Shown here piece by piece: positions 38,198 through 39,106 of a DNA stretch of 39,106 nucleotides. The notes below the pieces were generated by a model. The model had not been told where the DNA came from, did not search any database, and worked only from the letters and a program-made list of their open reading frames with translations. The position numbers were made by a program, and so were the translations under genes. How positions within the stretch are numbered: position 1 is the first letter of the stretch; the number at the start of each line of letters is the position of its first letter. The stretch is from Clostridia bacterium (GTDB lineage: Bacteria; Bacillota; Sulfobacillia; RBS10-35; JAJYVM01): positions 1-39,106 of the forward strand of contig DAHVAF010000006.1 of NCBI GenBank assembly GCA_027314765.1. The letters are read 5' to 3'.

Positions 38198-39000
38198 ACC
38201 GCGTACCCCGCGCAGAGCAGGCCGAAGTACGTGGGGACCTCGTAGGACAGGAGCTCGCCCTTCATCGGCACGACCTGGCGGGCGCCGGCGAGGGTGAGGA
38301 TCTGCCAGAGGCCATCGGGCTTGGCGCTACTGACCAGCTCCATGTCGGCGTTGAGCAGGCGCATGAGGTCATCCTCCTGCACGATGTCGCGCAGCCAGTG
38401 ATCGAACTGCGCGGCGGCGGGGTGGAAGCCGTAGGGGCCGTCGGGGTCGTGGGCGTGGCCAAGGTCCGAGCTGGCGATGTAGCCGACGCGGGTGGCCGAG
38501 GCCTGGCAGGCCTCGGCCACGGCGCGGCCGAAGTCGACGTGTTGCTGCAGGGTCAGGGCGCGGGTGGGGCCGGCGACGACCACCTTCGGCTTGGGGTTCC
38601 AGCTGGCGCCCATGAAGTAGAAGGGGACCGTGGCCCCCCAGTCCAGCGGCACGGTCGAGCTCGGGCCGGCGCTTCCGCCGGTGGAGACAAGGGCGGCGGG
38701 GACGCCGCGCCGTGTGCAGCTGTCCACGATGGCGCGCGAGAGGTCGACGTCGACGTCGAACTCCTGCCGGATGGGGCCGATCTCGCCACGGGCCTTCCAG
38801 CCGCCGGAGACGGCGAACGCCCCCTCGATACGGATGCCGTGAGGCGTGATCAGGAAGATCGTGTCGGGCCGGGCGGCGGCAAAGCGCCGGCCGAGCTCCT
38901 CCATCGAGGCGCGGGTGGTGGCGCCCTGGGCGGGGTCCGTGGAGAGCTCCGGGATGCTCAGGCCGCCGTGGGGCGCAATGGCGGCGCAGACAATGGGCAT
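38194..39000 (-). CDS. Class III extradiol dioxygenase (LigB)-fold protein
   Basis: 268 residues. The N-terminus CAAIAPHGGLSIPEL supplies the first metal His, TIFLITPHGIRIEGAFAV the second conserved block, and VGYIASSDLGHAHDPDGPYGFHPAAAQFD the conserved Ser-Asp-x-x-His region. This fold covers protocatechuate/gallate-type ring-cleaving enzymes and Memo/AMMECR1-associated proteins, which need not be dioxygenases. Without an aromatic catabolic neighbourhood, the Memo/AmmeMemoRadiSam-like reading is as likely as ring cleavage. ATG 39000 has GAGGAGG 7-8 nt upstream. First gene of a two-gene unit with the DinB-like protein. Confidence 0.82.
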   Translation of the reverse strand: MPIVCAAIAPHGGLSIPELSTDPAQGATTRASMEELGRRFAAARPDTIFLITPHGIRIEGAFAVSGGWKARGEIGPIRQEFDVDVDLSRAIVDSCTRRGVPAALVSTGGSAGPSSTVPLDWGATVPFYFMGASWNPKPKVVVAGPTRALTLQQHVDFGRAVAEACQASATRVGYIASSDLGHAHDPDGPYGFHPAAAQFDHWLRDIVQEDDLMRLLNADMELVSSAKPDGLWQILTLAGARQVVPMKGELLSYEVPTYFGLLCAGYAV

Positions 39001-39106
39001 GCGGGAACCTCCTCTCTGCGGGGATGGGCCGCGGCGCCGGGGGCCGGGCAGCGCGGCCGTCCGGGGGAGGTCCGGCGGCCGTCGCGCGGGGGTCGGGGGC
39101 GGCGGC

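Overview
This is a very GC-rich (roughly 70 percent or more) bacterial chromosomal window. It has tightly packed genes, frequent GTG/TTG starts, and two starts that are best explained as CTG. I see no rRNA, tRNA, CRISPR array or complete insertion sequence. A lipoprotein with a Ser/Thr-rich linker, a secreted peptidoglycan-binding plus 3D-domain protein, a GAAC-N4-GTTC (Gram-positive type) LexA-like box and TAnnnT-N6-ATG leaderless promoters suggest a Gram-positive-type lineage such as a high-GC Bacillota, Chloroflexota or an actinobacterial relative. The sequence alone does not settle which.

Layout. 1-4.6 kb: the 3' part of a gamma-glutamyltransferase, a VapBC module, a frameshifted Rieske ferredoxin, a broken amidohydrolase fused to an AraC DNA-binding domain, and two VOC proteins. 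4.9-8.8 kb: yigZ with decayed copies of its 3' end behind it, a CDF-like transporter, an FAD oxidoreductase and a zinc alcohol dehydrogenase. 8.8-13.1 kb (minus strand): a peptide ABC importer (binding protein and two permeases) followed by a decayed RHH/PIN module. 13.5-15.4 kb: the 3D-domain secreted protein, then MntA-HepT with a duplicated hepT tail. 15.4-17.6 kb: an M20 peptidase and a PAP2 phosphatase. 17.9-21.9 kb (minus): MacA-like adaptor, MacB-like permease and a phosphotransferase. 22.1-24.9 kb: a two-subunit TPP decarboxylase, MmgE/PrpD and a collapsed CaiB/BaiF CoA-transferase. 25.0-28.0 kb: a nucleotidyltransferase, a repeat-filled spacer and a D-aminoacylase-type deacylase. 28.0-29.3 kb: an Rpn/YhgA-like nuclease with a LexA-like box and a separate second copy of its C-terminal module. 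29.2-31.7 kb: a serine hydrolase and a nitrilase, divergently transcribed. 31.7-39.0 kb (minus): a coupled DrrAB exporter/two-component operon, Nudix, proline iminopeptidase, a second MntA-HepT pair, DinB and a LigB-like dioxygenase.

The enzyme content points to scavenging of peptides, amino-acid derivatives and small organic acids: GGT, M20, iminopeptidase, deacylase, nitrilase, peptide importer, TPP decarboxylase and MmgE/PrpD. Four toxin-antitoxin modules and an Rpn locus add a defence or stress layer. Two themes stand out. First, several genes are visibly decaying: Rieske, amidohydrolase, PIN toxin and CaiB. Second, three unrelated genes (yigZ, hepT, rpn-like) carry extra diverged copies of their own 3' ends immediately downstream. 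The Rpn-like locus is the most interesting candidate system, because its extra copy is an open small ORF equivalent to the C-terminal domain that acts as an intragenic antitoxin in E. coli Rpn proteins.
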